Shown: in pieces, positions 1-5,771 of the stretch
Layout: every line of letters starts with the position of its first letter
Position numbering within the stretch: position 1 is the stretch's first letter
From: Lentisphaerota bacterium
Lineage (GTDB): Bacteria; Verrucomicrobiota; Kiritimatiellia; RFP12; UBA1067
DNA length: 6,882 bases
NCBI GenBank assembly: GCA_015061765.1
Contig: SUVZ01000203.1
Location: 1-6,882 of the forward strand
Reading direction: 5' to 3'
The notes under the pieces: model-generated
What the model saw: only the letters and a program-made list of their open reading frames with translations
Told to the model about the DNA's origin: nothing
Databases searched by the model: none
Translations under genes and position numbers: made by a program

Positions 1-354
1 TCCTTGAAATCTTCAGAATGAAATCCGCGACACCTGCATCATCAGACGGAAGACTTCTATCTTCCAGCAATTCCATCACATACCAAGGACGGCCGTCTGT
101 TTCCCCTTCCGCAAGAAAACGCGGGAAGGAAGAATAGTCGTTGGCGGAAAGAAATCTGATTTCCCTCAGAAAGCGCGCCTTGACGACAAGAGTTACGCCA
201 TCATCCGCATCCGGTTTCCGCGCAAACACCTTGAGCGCGGCAATCTCTCCATTCTGCGCATTGACCACGCGATACACTTCCCCGCTACCGCCTCGCCCGA
301 GAAATGCCGTGATGCGCGACGGCGCAATATGCCCGTGAGATAATTGTGAAACGC
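1..354 (-). pseudogene. Ser/Thr protein kinase, N-lobe only (runs off left edge, no start codon)
   Basis: This frame encodes the N-terminal lobe of a bacterial eukaryote-like (Hanks-type) Ser/Thr kinase. It shows the glycine-rich ATP loop (FLGRGGSGEVYR, about 303-268), the ATP-binding lysine in AALKVF, the helix-C glutamate in FLREIRFL and a hinge-like YVMELLE. The catalytic loop and C-lobe lie beyond position 1. Upstream the frame is open only back to a TGA at 362-364, and no ATG, GTG or TTG precedes the glycine loop, so it cannot start normally. It sits one frame off the truncated sigma-factor gene at 193-576 and overlaps it. In planctomycetes and relatives, such kinases are commonly encoded beside an ECF sigma factor, and presumably phosphorylate proteins in that signalling path. 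Most likely a deletion removed the end of the sigma gene and the start of the kinase gene. A sequencing or assembly error or unusual frameshifting cannot be excluded. The domain call is firm; its functionality is doubtful. Confidence 0.72.
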
Positions 355-576
355 ACCTGTTTCATCGGGAGAGTAGCGATATACGGGAAACACCTTGATC
401 AAGGCGATCAACGTCTCCTGTATGGCATCATCGGCGTCAACCGCCGGGAAATGCGTACGCATGTACGACTCCATCATCGGACGGTACCGGGCGACAAATT
501 CACCCCAACGGGCATGTTGGGAGTCTTTAGCCAGATCGCGCAAAAGCGTAGTCGAAGTTTCTGGTATCTCAGCCAT
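193..576 (-). pseudogene. ECF-like sigma-70 factor, region 2 only, truncated
   Basis: The first 85 residues match the front half of an ECF-type RNA polymerase sigma factor. They comprise an N-terminal helix (residues 10-30, TLLRDLAKDSQHARWGEFV), region 2.1-2.2 (YRPMMESYMR and DADDAIQETLIALIKVF, about 31-63) and the region 2.4-like stretch ending in HNYLTGILR (77-85), which would contact the -10 element and core polymerase. After that the frame turns into arginine-rich, unconserved sequence and stops at about 127 residues; ECF factors are usually 170-200 residues with a region 4 helix-turn-helix for the -35 element. Region 4 is missing, and the DNA beyond residue 80 instead encodes a kinase N-lobe in another frame. 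The ATG at 576 is preferred, 14 bases after the glycosyltransferase stop; a TTG at 597 is in frame, and neither has a clear Shine-Dalgarno site. The family is confident. The gene is probably non-functional, or part of a frameshifted sigma-kinase chimera. Confidence 0.7.
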
Positions 577-590
577 ATCTAAAAAGCTTG

Positions 591-1733
591 CTACCAAATT
601 GCGGATTTTGAGCAGACAAATCCGACATACTCCCTGTAGAGCCGAGAGGAATCAAACAGCTTCGCAAGCGACATATCAGAACAGTCGAGGCACGCGGCAC
701 GACGCACGGCATCCAAAAACGCCGCCACGTCACGTACCCGATACGTAACGCCGGCATTATATCTTGAAAGCAGCTCCGCCGTTTCACCGTGCAGCGAACT
801 CACCACCGGCAGACCTGCCGCCGCGTAGTCCGCAAGTTTGTACGGCACTCCAACGCACGATTCATCGAACATGGGCACCACGCCAACATCGGCAGACGAA
901 AGAAGGGAACGCAATCCTTCCTCATCAAGATATCCGTGAAAACGAATACGCCGACAGCATGCCGCCCGTTCGCGCAAGGAAGGTTCATCAGGTCCAGATC
1001 CGGCAAGATCAAGCATGAGTCCGACATCAGACTTTACGGCATCCACAACCGTCGCAAGATCATAGCTGAGGCTCATATTCCCGATATAGACCAGCCGCAG
1101 ACAGGATGGATTGGGCTTTCGCGACCGCTTTACCGCTGGCGCATCCTGCATCAACTGTATGCCATGATAGCATAGATGCATCGGACACTCTGCACCATAC
1201 CTCCTGGCGAGTTCAAGATAGCTTCTGGTGACAGCGGTTATCCCGGCGGCTCCCCGGTAATTGCCCGCCGCAATCGTCCGCATCCAGCAAAGTGACCACT
1301 TGGGAACAACACGCTCAAACGTCTCCGGCCAAGCATCCATGATGTCCACCACATACTTCGCCCCAATGTCAGCGCAAAACCGTCGCACCTCACTGCCGAT
1401 GAAAAGCGGAGGACTGGACACCACAATGACCTGCGGCCTCTCCGCCATTCGAACGGCTGCCGAAACCCAGTTCCTGGCAAATCGCCAATGACTCCATATT
1501 CGCCTGAAGCATATGTTTCGCCGATATCCCGGTACATGTACGAACCGCAATGCAAATGCACCGTCCGGAGGACACTCCTCACGCCGCGATTTCTTGGCGT
1601 GGCTCCAGTCCTGTGTCCACAACGTCACATCGTGGCCAGCGGCGGCAAACGCCTCCGCCATGAGCCAATATCGCTGCGGCCTGTAGCCTTCAGTTGGCAG
1701 ATTGTCAAAAGGATTTACAATCCATACTGTCAT
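591..1733 (-). CDS. Glycosyltransferase family 4 (GT-B fold)
   Basis: A 380-residue protein with the two Rossmann-like halves of a GT4 retaining glycosyltransferase. It would transfer a sugar from a nucleotide-sugar donor in the cytoplasm during assembly of lipopolysaccharide, capsule or exopolysaccharide; donor and acceptor cannot be read from sequence. The N-terminal acceptor half contains GYRPQRYWLMAEAFAAAGHDVT (about 16-37, start of the fold), VIVVSSPP (102-109) and VVDIMDAWPE (128-137). The C-terminal donor half contains LRLVYIGNMS (about 212-221), LAGSGPDEPSL (243-253), FHGYL (265-269) and VPYKLADYAAAGLPVVSS (296-313). The glutamate usually found just before the AAG motif is an aspartate here (D302), a conservative change. 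The length is normal. ATG at 1733 has a weak AGGA site at 1743-1746. The sigma-factor remnant begins 14 bases after its stop on the same strand. No other polysaccharide genes are visible, so any cluster would lie elsewhere. WbuB-like sugar transferases are the nearest remembered match. Confidence 0.85.
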   Translation of the reverse strand: MTVWIVNPFDNLPTEGYRPQRYWLMAEAFAAAGHDVTLWTQDWSHAKKSRREECPPDGAFALRFVHVPGYRRNICFRRIWSHWRFARNWVSAAVRMAERPQVIVVSSPPLFIGSEVRRFCADIGAKYVVDIMDAWPETFERVVPKWSLCWMRTIAAGNYRGAAGITAVTRSYLELARRYGAECPMHLCYHGIQLMQDAPAVKRSRKPNPSCLRLVYIGNMSLSYDLATVVDAVKSDVGLMLDLAGSGPDEPSLRERAACCRRIRFHGYLDEEGLRSLLSSADVGVVPMFDESCVGVPYKLADYAAAGLPVVSSLHGETAELLSRYNAGVTYRVRDVAAFLDAVRRAACLDCSDMSLAKLFDSSRLYREYVGFVCSKSAIW

Positions 1734-1988
1734 GCCGAAACATCCTGACGAACATTACATGCCGACGAGGGCGAGAGTATTGTCCCTGCCTATCTTGCGG
1801 CATCACCTTTTTACCGGTGAGACAGGGCAAATTGAAATCGGCAACACCGCATCCATTTACCTGAAGATCAATCCACTTCGCTTTCATTCGCAGTTCAACC
1901 CTTCAAGGAATCATGCAACGCACGGAAGCCGACGGAACCACTGGACTGGATTAAAGAAATCAGGATATGCATTATGAACGACAGGCGA
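1734..1988. other. Intergenic region between glycosyltransferase and hydrolase genes
   Basis: A stretch of 255 bases without an intact gene. Apart from the NagA-like fragment at 1815-1887 I found no convincing terminator for the hydrolase gene (no stem followed by a T-run on the minus strand) and no good sigma70-type promoter for the glycosyltransferase. A small TCACC/GGTGA inverted repeat at 1803-1820 is too short to interpret. Confidence 0.5.
1815..1887 (-). pseudogene. Possible relic of an N-acetylglucosamine-6-phosphate deacetylase (NagA-like) N-terminus
   Basis: On the minus strand an ATG at 1887 opens a frame beginning MKAKWIDLQVNGCGVADFN, followed by a PCLT sequence. NagA-family amidohydrolases characteristically carry an early segment of the form (F/I)DxQVNG..G.DFN.p.LT, which this resembles closely. 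The similarity fades after residue 24. The frame continues as unconserved, arginine-rich sequence into the start of the glycosyltransferase gene and ends after 60 codons; NagA proteins are about 380 residues, so it cannot be a working enzyme. It lies in the otherwise empty gap between the hydrolase and glycosyltransferase genes, where a GlcNAc-catabolism gene next to a sugar-cleaving enzyme would make sense. The resemblance is from memory over about 20 residues, and chance similarity is possible. Confidence 0.3.
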
Positions 1989-4004
1989 TCAAGGCTTACA
2001 AGCGATGGAGAGAACGCCGGGGTAGTCGATGCCCTTCTTGCCGATGGTCACGGTCCAGACGCCATCCTTCCACGACTTGTCGATGCGGCAGGACTTTGCG
2101 CCGTCGGGATCGAGATCAACCAAAACCTTCGCGTCCTTCGGGGCATTGAGCCTGACGGTGATTGTCCCGTTGGGGAACACGGGGTTGCCGGCATAACGGA
2201 CGACGCGGTCACTCTTCGTCTGCGAATAGGCGCCGTGCATCGTGCGGATTACGCGGTTGTCGTCGTAGATGCCGCCCGCAATCACAAAGTCGTAGGCCTT
2301 CTCCTGTTCGAGCCGTCTCCGCATCGCGCGCTCGATTCCGTACTCGCGCACAAGCTCGCGGCAGAAGAACCGGAGCCCGACGAAATACACGCGGTCGAGA
2401 TTTCCGCCCACCACGTTGAAGTATGAACCCTTGCCGGTGAAATCGTCGTTGACGTTGGTCATGAGCGATTCGATCTCCTTTACGGCGGCGGCGCTTGCGG
2501 CATTGAGCGAATCCGGGACATCCTTGCCCGCGGCCATGTCCCTGAAGTACGCAACCACGCAGCGGGTGTATGCGCGGAGAGCCTTGCCGCCGTTCACTGC
2601 GTTCGAGAACGCACGGCGCTGGCGGACGTACTCATCGGCGGGAAGAAGAGGCTTGAGCCTTTCGATCTCGGCAAGGCCGCGCTCCGCAGCCGCAAGACCG
2701 ACATCCTTCTCCGCAAGGATCTGCGCGTGGGATGGAGTCTTCATCCAATCAAGTATGCTCCAGATGTCCTTTGCCGCCTCAAGGTCGGAGTTTTCGCGAT
2801 AGACGGAGAACACGCCTCCGGCCTTCACCGTCTTGAAGTTGGGCTTGATCGGGAAGGAGTGGAACGTAAGGTTCGACGCGATGTAGTGGATGTTGCGCAC
2901 CATCTCGAGTTCACCCTTGATCAGCCTGGCCATGTCGTCCGCCGCCGCGCCGAACCGCTTGCGCGAATATTCGCCGATGACCTGATCGGCCGTCGCCCTG
3001 CGGTCGCGGATGAAACGCATATAGGCGTAGAGGTTCACCTCGTGCGCGGAATCGAAGATGGAATTGCCGACGCGGTCGATGCGGATCGTGAAGCGGTCCA
3101 CATCCTCCTCGTATGCGCTGTCGACATATTCACGTATGCGCGCAACCTGGGCGGCTGGCAGATAGCCGGCACCAAGGTATTCGCCGAGAGCGTCGCATTC
3201 CGCACCGAGCGTGAGGGGACGGTTCTTCTTCATGAACGGATTCTTGGACAGCCAGGGGACGAAGTCCGCCTCCGTCACCTTCGTCTCGATCTCGAAGCCG
3301 TGGTCGCGCGCGGCGCGGACCGCACCGCCGATGATGTCCTCGTAGTCCTGCGAATTGGAACCGAAGGAGCGCAGGATGAAACGCTTGCCGCGCTTCTCAT
3401 GCTCCTCGGCGAAGATGCGCACCAGATGCTCCACTACCTTCTTCGGGGGATAGCGCTTGGGGTTCGAATTGTGGATCACGGAATAGTCCGCCTCAGTGAG
3501 AGTCAACACGACGCCGTCGAGCTCAGGGCAGTGCTTGAACGTCTCGGAGAGCTTGAAGCGGAGATAGTCGCGGTACGTGTCGCCGAGAAGGTCAAACTCG
3601 CCGTCCTCGTCAATGAGACTGGGAAGGTCCTTGAGAATCCCCTTCGGGATGAATATCTCGCGGTGCCAGTAATAGAGCGGCTTGCCGATGGAATGGGCGA
3701 GACGGCAGATTTCCCTGAGTTCCGAACGGGCCTTCTTCACGGATGCGGGGTTGACAAGCGCGTGGGCGTTCGGATACGGCTCAAGCATCGAGAGCCCGTT
3801 GATGCCACCATAGGCGGAATGGCAGTCGCCGCACGCCTCGAACGAATCGACGCCGCCATACTCGACGGCCTTCTCGACGACCCGCTTCATATAGGCGGTG
3901 TCTATTGCCGTGGGGTGCATGATGGACCACGAGATTTCAGGCCTTGCGGCGGCAAATGACGCCGCCGTGACAGCGGCACAGAACGCAAAGATTGTATTTT
4001 TCAT
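1989..4004 (-). CDS. Exported TIM-barrel glycoside hydrolase-like protein (alpha-glucuronidase-like, family uncertain)
   Basis: A 671-residue protein with a classic signal peptide (MKNTIFAFCAAVTAASFAAA, cleavage near AAA-RP), so it is probably periplasmic or secreted. The order of segments suggests a TIM barrel, numbered here from an in-frame ATG four codons upstream at 4016: GKPLYYWHRE (111-120), DGVVLTLTEAD (167-177), RFILRSFGS (212-220), FEIETKVTEADF (241-252), LTLGAECDA (268-276), RFTIRIDR (308-315) and HEVNLYAYMRFIRD (325-338). The last segment and the QVIGEYSRKRFG after it resemble the end of the GH67 alpha-glucuronidase catalytic barrel. E175 or D177, and E273, are plausible catalytic acids; this is inference. 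A helical region follows, and the last about 60 residues look like a small beta domain. A plausible role is cleavage of uronic-acid or related sugars from plant or host glycans. The MKNT start is preferred because it gives a basic n-region; neither ATG has a clear Shine-Dalgarno site. It lies 58 bases downstream of iorB on the same strand. Exact family and substrate are unknown. Confidence 0.68.
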   Translation of the reverse strand: MKNTIFAFCAAVTAASFAAARPEISWSIMHPTAIDTAYMKRVVEKAVEYGGVDSFEACGDCHSAYGGINGLSMLEPYPNAHALVNPASVKKARSELREICRLAHSIGKPLYYWHREIFIPKGILKDLPSLIDEDGEFDLLGDTYRDYLRFKLSETFKHCPELDGVVLTLTEADYSVIHNSNPKRYPPKKVVEHLVRIFAEEHEKRGKRFILRSFGSNSQDYEDIIGGAVRAARDHGFEIETKVTEADFVPWLSKNPFMKKNRPLTLGAECDALGEYLGAGYLPAAQVARIREYVDSAYEEDVDRFTIRIDRVGNSIFDSAHEVNLYAYMRFIRDRRATADQVIGEYSRKRFGAAADDMARLIKGELEMVRNIHYIASNLTFHSFPIKPNFKTVKAGGVFSVYRENSDLEAAKDIWSILDWMKTPSHAQILAEKDVGLAAAERGLAEIERLKPLLPADEYVRQRRAFSNAVNGGKALRAYTRCVVAYFRDMAAGKDVPDSLNAASAAAVKEIESLMTNVNDDFTGKGSYFNVVGGNLDRVYFVGLRFFCRELVREYGIERAMRRRLEQEKAYDFVIAGGIYDDNRVIRTMHGAYSQTKSDRVVRYAGNPVFPNGTITVRLNAPKDAKVLVDLDPDGAKSCRIDKSWKDGVWTVTIGKKGIDYPGVLSIACKP

Positions 4005-4062
4005 GTCTGCAATCATGTCACAAAGATATCAAACCTGTACACCGACGGAGTATTAACGTCCT

Positions 4063-4653
4063 TTACGCGAGAGCGGCAGCACGACCGAGGGCAAACGCCT
4101 TCTCGTTCATCTCGAGAAGCTTTGCCTTGGGACCCGTGAACGTTTCTGCCATAGCCTTGTGCCACAGCTCCTTGGGAAAGGGAGTGAGTGCGGAAAGCGC
4201 ACCGGCTAGCACCATGTTGGCCGTGCGGTCGTTTCCGACCTCCATTGCGATCCCGGCGGCATCCACGTATATTGCGCCCGGGAGCGCCTTCGCAAGCGAG
4301 CCGGTAAGATCGGAGACCTCCGGCTGCTGACCGGAAGACACCGTCACAGGAGTGAGATACACGTCATTGACGAGCGCCTTGCCTCCAGCCTTGAGCTGAA
4401 AGGCGCAGCGAAGAGCCTCAAGGCGGTCAAAAGCGACAATCAGATCACTCTCGCCGGCGGGGATGATCGGGGAATGGACCTTCTCGCCAAAACGAACGCT
4501 CGATGCGACCGATCCGCCACGCTGAGCCATTCCATGGATTTCCGACTTTTTCACGTCAAGACCGGCGAGAGCTGCGACCCGGCCAAGCAGATTGGCCGTG
4601 AGCAAAATGCCCTGGCCACCAACGCCTACGAGTGATACATTAAAAGTGCTCAT
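4063..4653 (-). CDS. iorB: Indolepyruvate ferredoxin oxidoreductase, beta subunit (2-oxoacid oxidoreductase gamma-type domain)
   Basis: A 196-residue cytoplasmic protein of the pyruvate/ketoisovalerate oxidoreductase gamma-domain family. IorB pairs with the large, thiamine-diphosphate-containing IorA, which also carries the ferredoxin-like clusters. Together they oxidise arylpyruvates (from Phe, Tyr and Trp) to aryl-acetyl-CoA and reduce ferredoxin; the reverse can serve amino-acid synthesis in anaerobes. Diagnostic features are the N-terminal GVGGQGILLTANLLG (residues 10-24), the EIHGMAQRGGSV motif (38-49), DLIVAFDRLEAL (70-81) and the C-terminal NMVLAGALSAL (146-156). The length is normal for IorB. 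A GGAAAGAG site lies about 10 bases before ATG 4653. It follows the NifU-like gene by 33 bases, presumably in one transcript. The usual partner iorA is not adjacent on either side, so it is elsewhere or lost. Other gamma-type subunits (PorC, VorC, KorC) are possible, but the QRGGSV motif and length favour IorB. Confidence 0.85.
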   Translation of the reverse strand: MSTFNVSLVGVGGQGILLTANLLGRVAALAGLDVKKSEIHGMAQRGGSVASSVRFGEKVHSPIIPAGESDLIVAFDRLEALRCAFQLKAGGKALVNDVYLTPVTVSSGQQPEVSDLTGSLAKALPGAIYVDAAGIAMEVGNDRTANMVLAGALSALTPFPKELWHKAMAETFTGPKAKLLEMNEKAFALGRAAALA

Positions 4654-4686
4654 AACTGAAAGACTCTTTCCAGAGAGAAATTAAGA

Positions 4687-4911
4687 TCACATTGCACGTT
4701 CAACGGTGAGCTCAGGGTCAAGTTCACGGAGCTTGGTCTCGATGCCTTGCTTGAGTGTCATCATCGCATAAGGACAGCTGCCGCAGTGCCCGACAAGACG
4801 GAGCGTAACCGTTTTGCCTTCCATGCTTACGAATTCCATATCGCCGCCATCCTGCTGCAGCATGGGACGAAGTGCGTCGAGCATCGCCTTGACCTGTTCT
4901 TCTAGTGTCAT
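4687..4911 (-). CDS. NifU-like C-terminal domain protein (Fe-S scaffold/carrier)
   Basis: A 74-residue protein consisting of just the NifU C-terminal (Nfu) domain. Two such domains bind a [4Fe-4S] cluster through a CxxC pair and deliver it to target enzymes in the cytoplasm. The sequence starts with the helix EEQVKAMLDALRPMLQQDGGDMEF (residues 4-27), continues through the strands VTLRLVG (35-41) and ends with the ligand motif HCGSCPYAMMTLKQGIE (42-58; C43 and C46). The frame is open 24 codons further upstream, but the ATG at 4911 is chosen because a perfect AGGAGG lies 6 bases before it and the family starts here. It is first in the nifU-like/iorB unit, 33 bases ahead of iorB, consistent with supplying clusters to iron-sulfur oxidoreductases. 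Its own promoter is at 4942-4970. Confidence 0.88.
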   Translation of the reverse strand: MTLEEQVKAMLDALRPMLQQDGGDMEFVSMEGKTVTLRLVGHCGSCPYAMMTLKQGIETKLRELDPELTVERAM

Positions 4912-4917
4912 TCTATA

Positions 4918-4923
4918 CCTCCT
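4918..4923 (-). promoter_or_regulatory. Ribosome binding site of the NifU-like gene
   Basis: AGGAGG on the minus strand, 6 bases before the ATG at 4911. It is a full anti-16S match and decides the start, giving a 74-residue protein rather than the 98-residue upstream extension. Confidence 0.85.
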
Positions 4924-4941
4924 GAAATTGAAAACCGTCGA

Positions 4942-4970
4942 ATTATACCAAACAACATCCCATATAACAA
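4942..4970 (-). promoter_or_regulatory. sigma70-type promoter for nifU-like/iorB
   Basis: On the minus strand TTGTTA (4970-4965) and a perfect TATAAT (4947-4942) are separated by exactly 17 bases. The expected start near 4935 gives a leader of about 24 bases containing the AGGAGG site. Because the -10 is perfect and the spacing ideal, this is likely a strong promoter. Confidence 0.75.
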
Positions 4971-5026
4971 CAAGTCGGCCCAAGACGACGTCCGGACAGG
5001 GGCATCAAAAATTCACGTATGATGTC

Positions 5027-5049
5027 TTTTGCCTTAATGCGATGCAAAA
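5027..5049. promoter_or_regulatory. Operator-like inverted repeat over the rex promoter
   Basis: TTTTGC (5027-5032) and GCAAAA (5044-5049) form a perfect 6-base inverted repeat with 11 bases between them. It covers the -35 element and most of the spacer of the rex promoter, where a dimeric repressor would block polymerase. It does not match the usual Rex site (TTGTGAA-N4-TTCACAA type). Autoregulation by Rex is a guess, and a 6-base palindrome can arise by chance. Confidence 0.3.
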
Positions 5050-5058
5050 TGATATAAT
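5029..5058 (+). promoter_or_regulatory. sigma70-type promoter for rex
   Basis: TTGCCT (5029-5034) and a perfect TATAAT (5053-5058) are separated by 18 bases. The expected transcription start is about 5064-5066, at or just before the rex ATG (5066-5068), so the mRNA would have essentially no leader. The spacer contains most of the inverted repeat at 5027-5049. Confidence 0.6.
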
Positions 5059-5065
5059 CTACGCC

Positions 5066-5704
5066 ATGAAAAACGATGGTCAAGTTGTCATTCTCCCTTT
5101 GAGGATTGTCCGGCACTTTCCGCTGTACCTCAATTGGATTCGCGAAAAGATGGCAGAGGGGATGGAATATGTCTCCGCCGCCGAACTTGCGGCCGCATGC
5201 GGATTCGATCCCGTCGTCACGCGTAAGGAGCTCGCCATAACAGGCGTTATCGGTACCCCCCGAAAGGGTTTCCCGGCCGCAGCACTTGCCCAGGCTATAA
5301 CGGTATGCCTTGGATGGGACAATTCGACCGACGCGGTTCTCGTGGGCGCAGGATCATTGGGAACTGCGCTTCTCGGCTACGATGGGTTCCGTGAGCACAA
5401 TTTCGATTTCGTGGTCGCATTCGACTCCAACCCGGCAAAGATCGGCCGCAAATTACACGGCGTGCCGGTGCGTGATGTGTCGGAGATGGTAAACCTCGTG
5501 CGAAGAATGAACCTGCGCCTTGCTGTACTGACAGTCCCCAAAAGCTGTGCGCAGTCATGCGCCGACATGCTCGTGGCAGCCGGAATACGCGGCATCTGGA
5601 ACTTCTCGCCCGTGAAGCTAAGCGTTCCGAAGAATGTCCATGTGGAGAACGCAGATCTTGCAGCAGGCCTCGCAGCGCTCTCCCATGCCATACGCGATCT
5701 CTGA
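5066..5704 (+). CDS. rex: Redox-sensing transcriptional repressor Rex
   Basis: A 212-residue dimeric repressor that leaves DNA when NADH rises relative to NAD+, typically switching fermentation, hydrogenase and respiratory genes. The N-terminal winged helix is visible as RHFPLYLNWIREKMAEGME (16-34), VSAAELAAACGFDPVVTRKELA (36-57) and the wing around VIGTPRKGF (61-69). The NAD(H)-binding Rossmann half has VLVGAGSLGTALL (91-103), VVAFDSNPAKIG (116-127, with D120 expected to hold the adenosine ribose), GVPV (132-135) and LAVLTVP (152-158). The late AGIRGIWNFSPVKLSVP (172-188) and ENADLAAGLAALSHAI (194-209) segments are typical; the final helix is swapped between subunits. The length matches the family. 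ATG 5066 is chosen because homologues begin near here and a perfect -10 lies just before it; ATG 5042 would precede the promoter. The recognition helix and wing differ somewhat from the common RKDLSYFGEFG form, so its operator may be atypical. Transcribed divergently from nifU-like/iorB. Confidence 0.92.
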   Translation: MKNDGQVVILPLRIVRHFPLYLNWIREKMAEGMEYVSAAELAAACGFDPVVTRKELAITGVIGTPRKGFPAAALAQAITVCLGWDNSTDAVLVGAGSLGTALLGYDGFREHNFDFVVAFDSNPAKIGRKLHGVPVRDVSEMVNLVRRMNLRLAVLTVPKSCAQSCADMLVAAGIRGIWNFSPVKLSVPKNVHVENADLAAGLAALSHAIRDL

Positions 5705-5771
5705 AAATCAAACCAGAAAGCGAAGCCTGCTCCATAATGCAGAGCCAAAGACAAATGAAAGGTCCTAACAC

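Noticed and set aside
141..338. 65-codon frame on the plus strand
   Set aside because: It is antisense to the kinase N-lobe, which has clear ATP-loop, lysine and hinge motifs on the minus strand.
1803..1820. TCACC/GGTGA inverted repeat as a terminator
   Set aside because: The stem is only 5 bases, the loop holds the T-run, and it lies inside the NagA-like fragment region rather than at a gene end.
2727..3959. 410-codon open frame on the plus strand
   Set aside because: It lies wholly antisense to the exported hydrolase gene, has no recognisable motifs and is explained by the GC-rich codon pattern of the real gene.
4948..4970. Rex operator candidate in the nifU-like promoter (two TTGTT-like halves)
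   Set aside because: The halves are direct, not inverted, repeats, and do not fit the palindromic Rex site.
4912..4983. 24-codon N-terminal extension of the NifU-like protein
   Set aside because: It covers the promoter and the AGGAGG site; the ATG at 4911 has ideal spacing and matches the family start.
4814..5065. Upstream extension of the rex reading frame (starts at 4814 or 5042)
   Set aside because: The extension would run through the NifU-like gene and both promoters, and Rex homologues begin near 5066.
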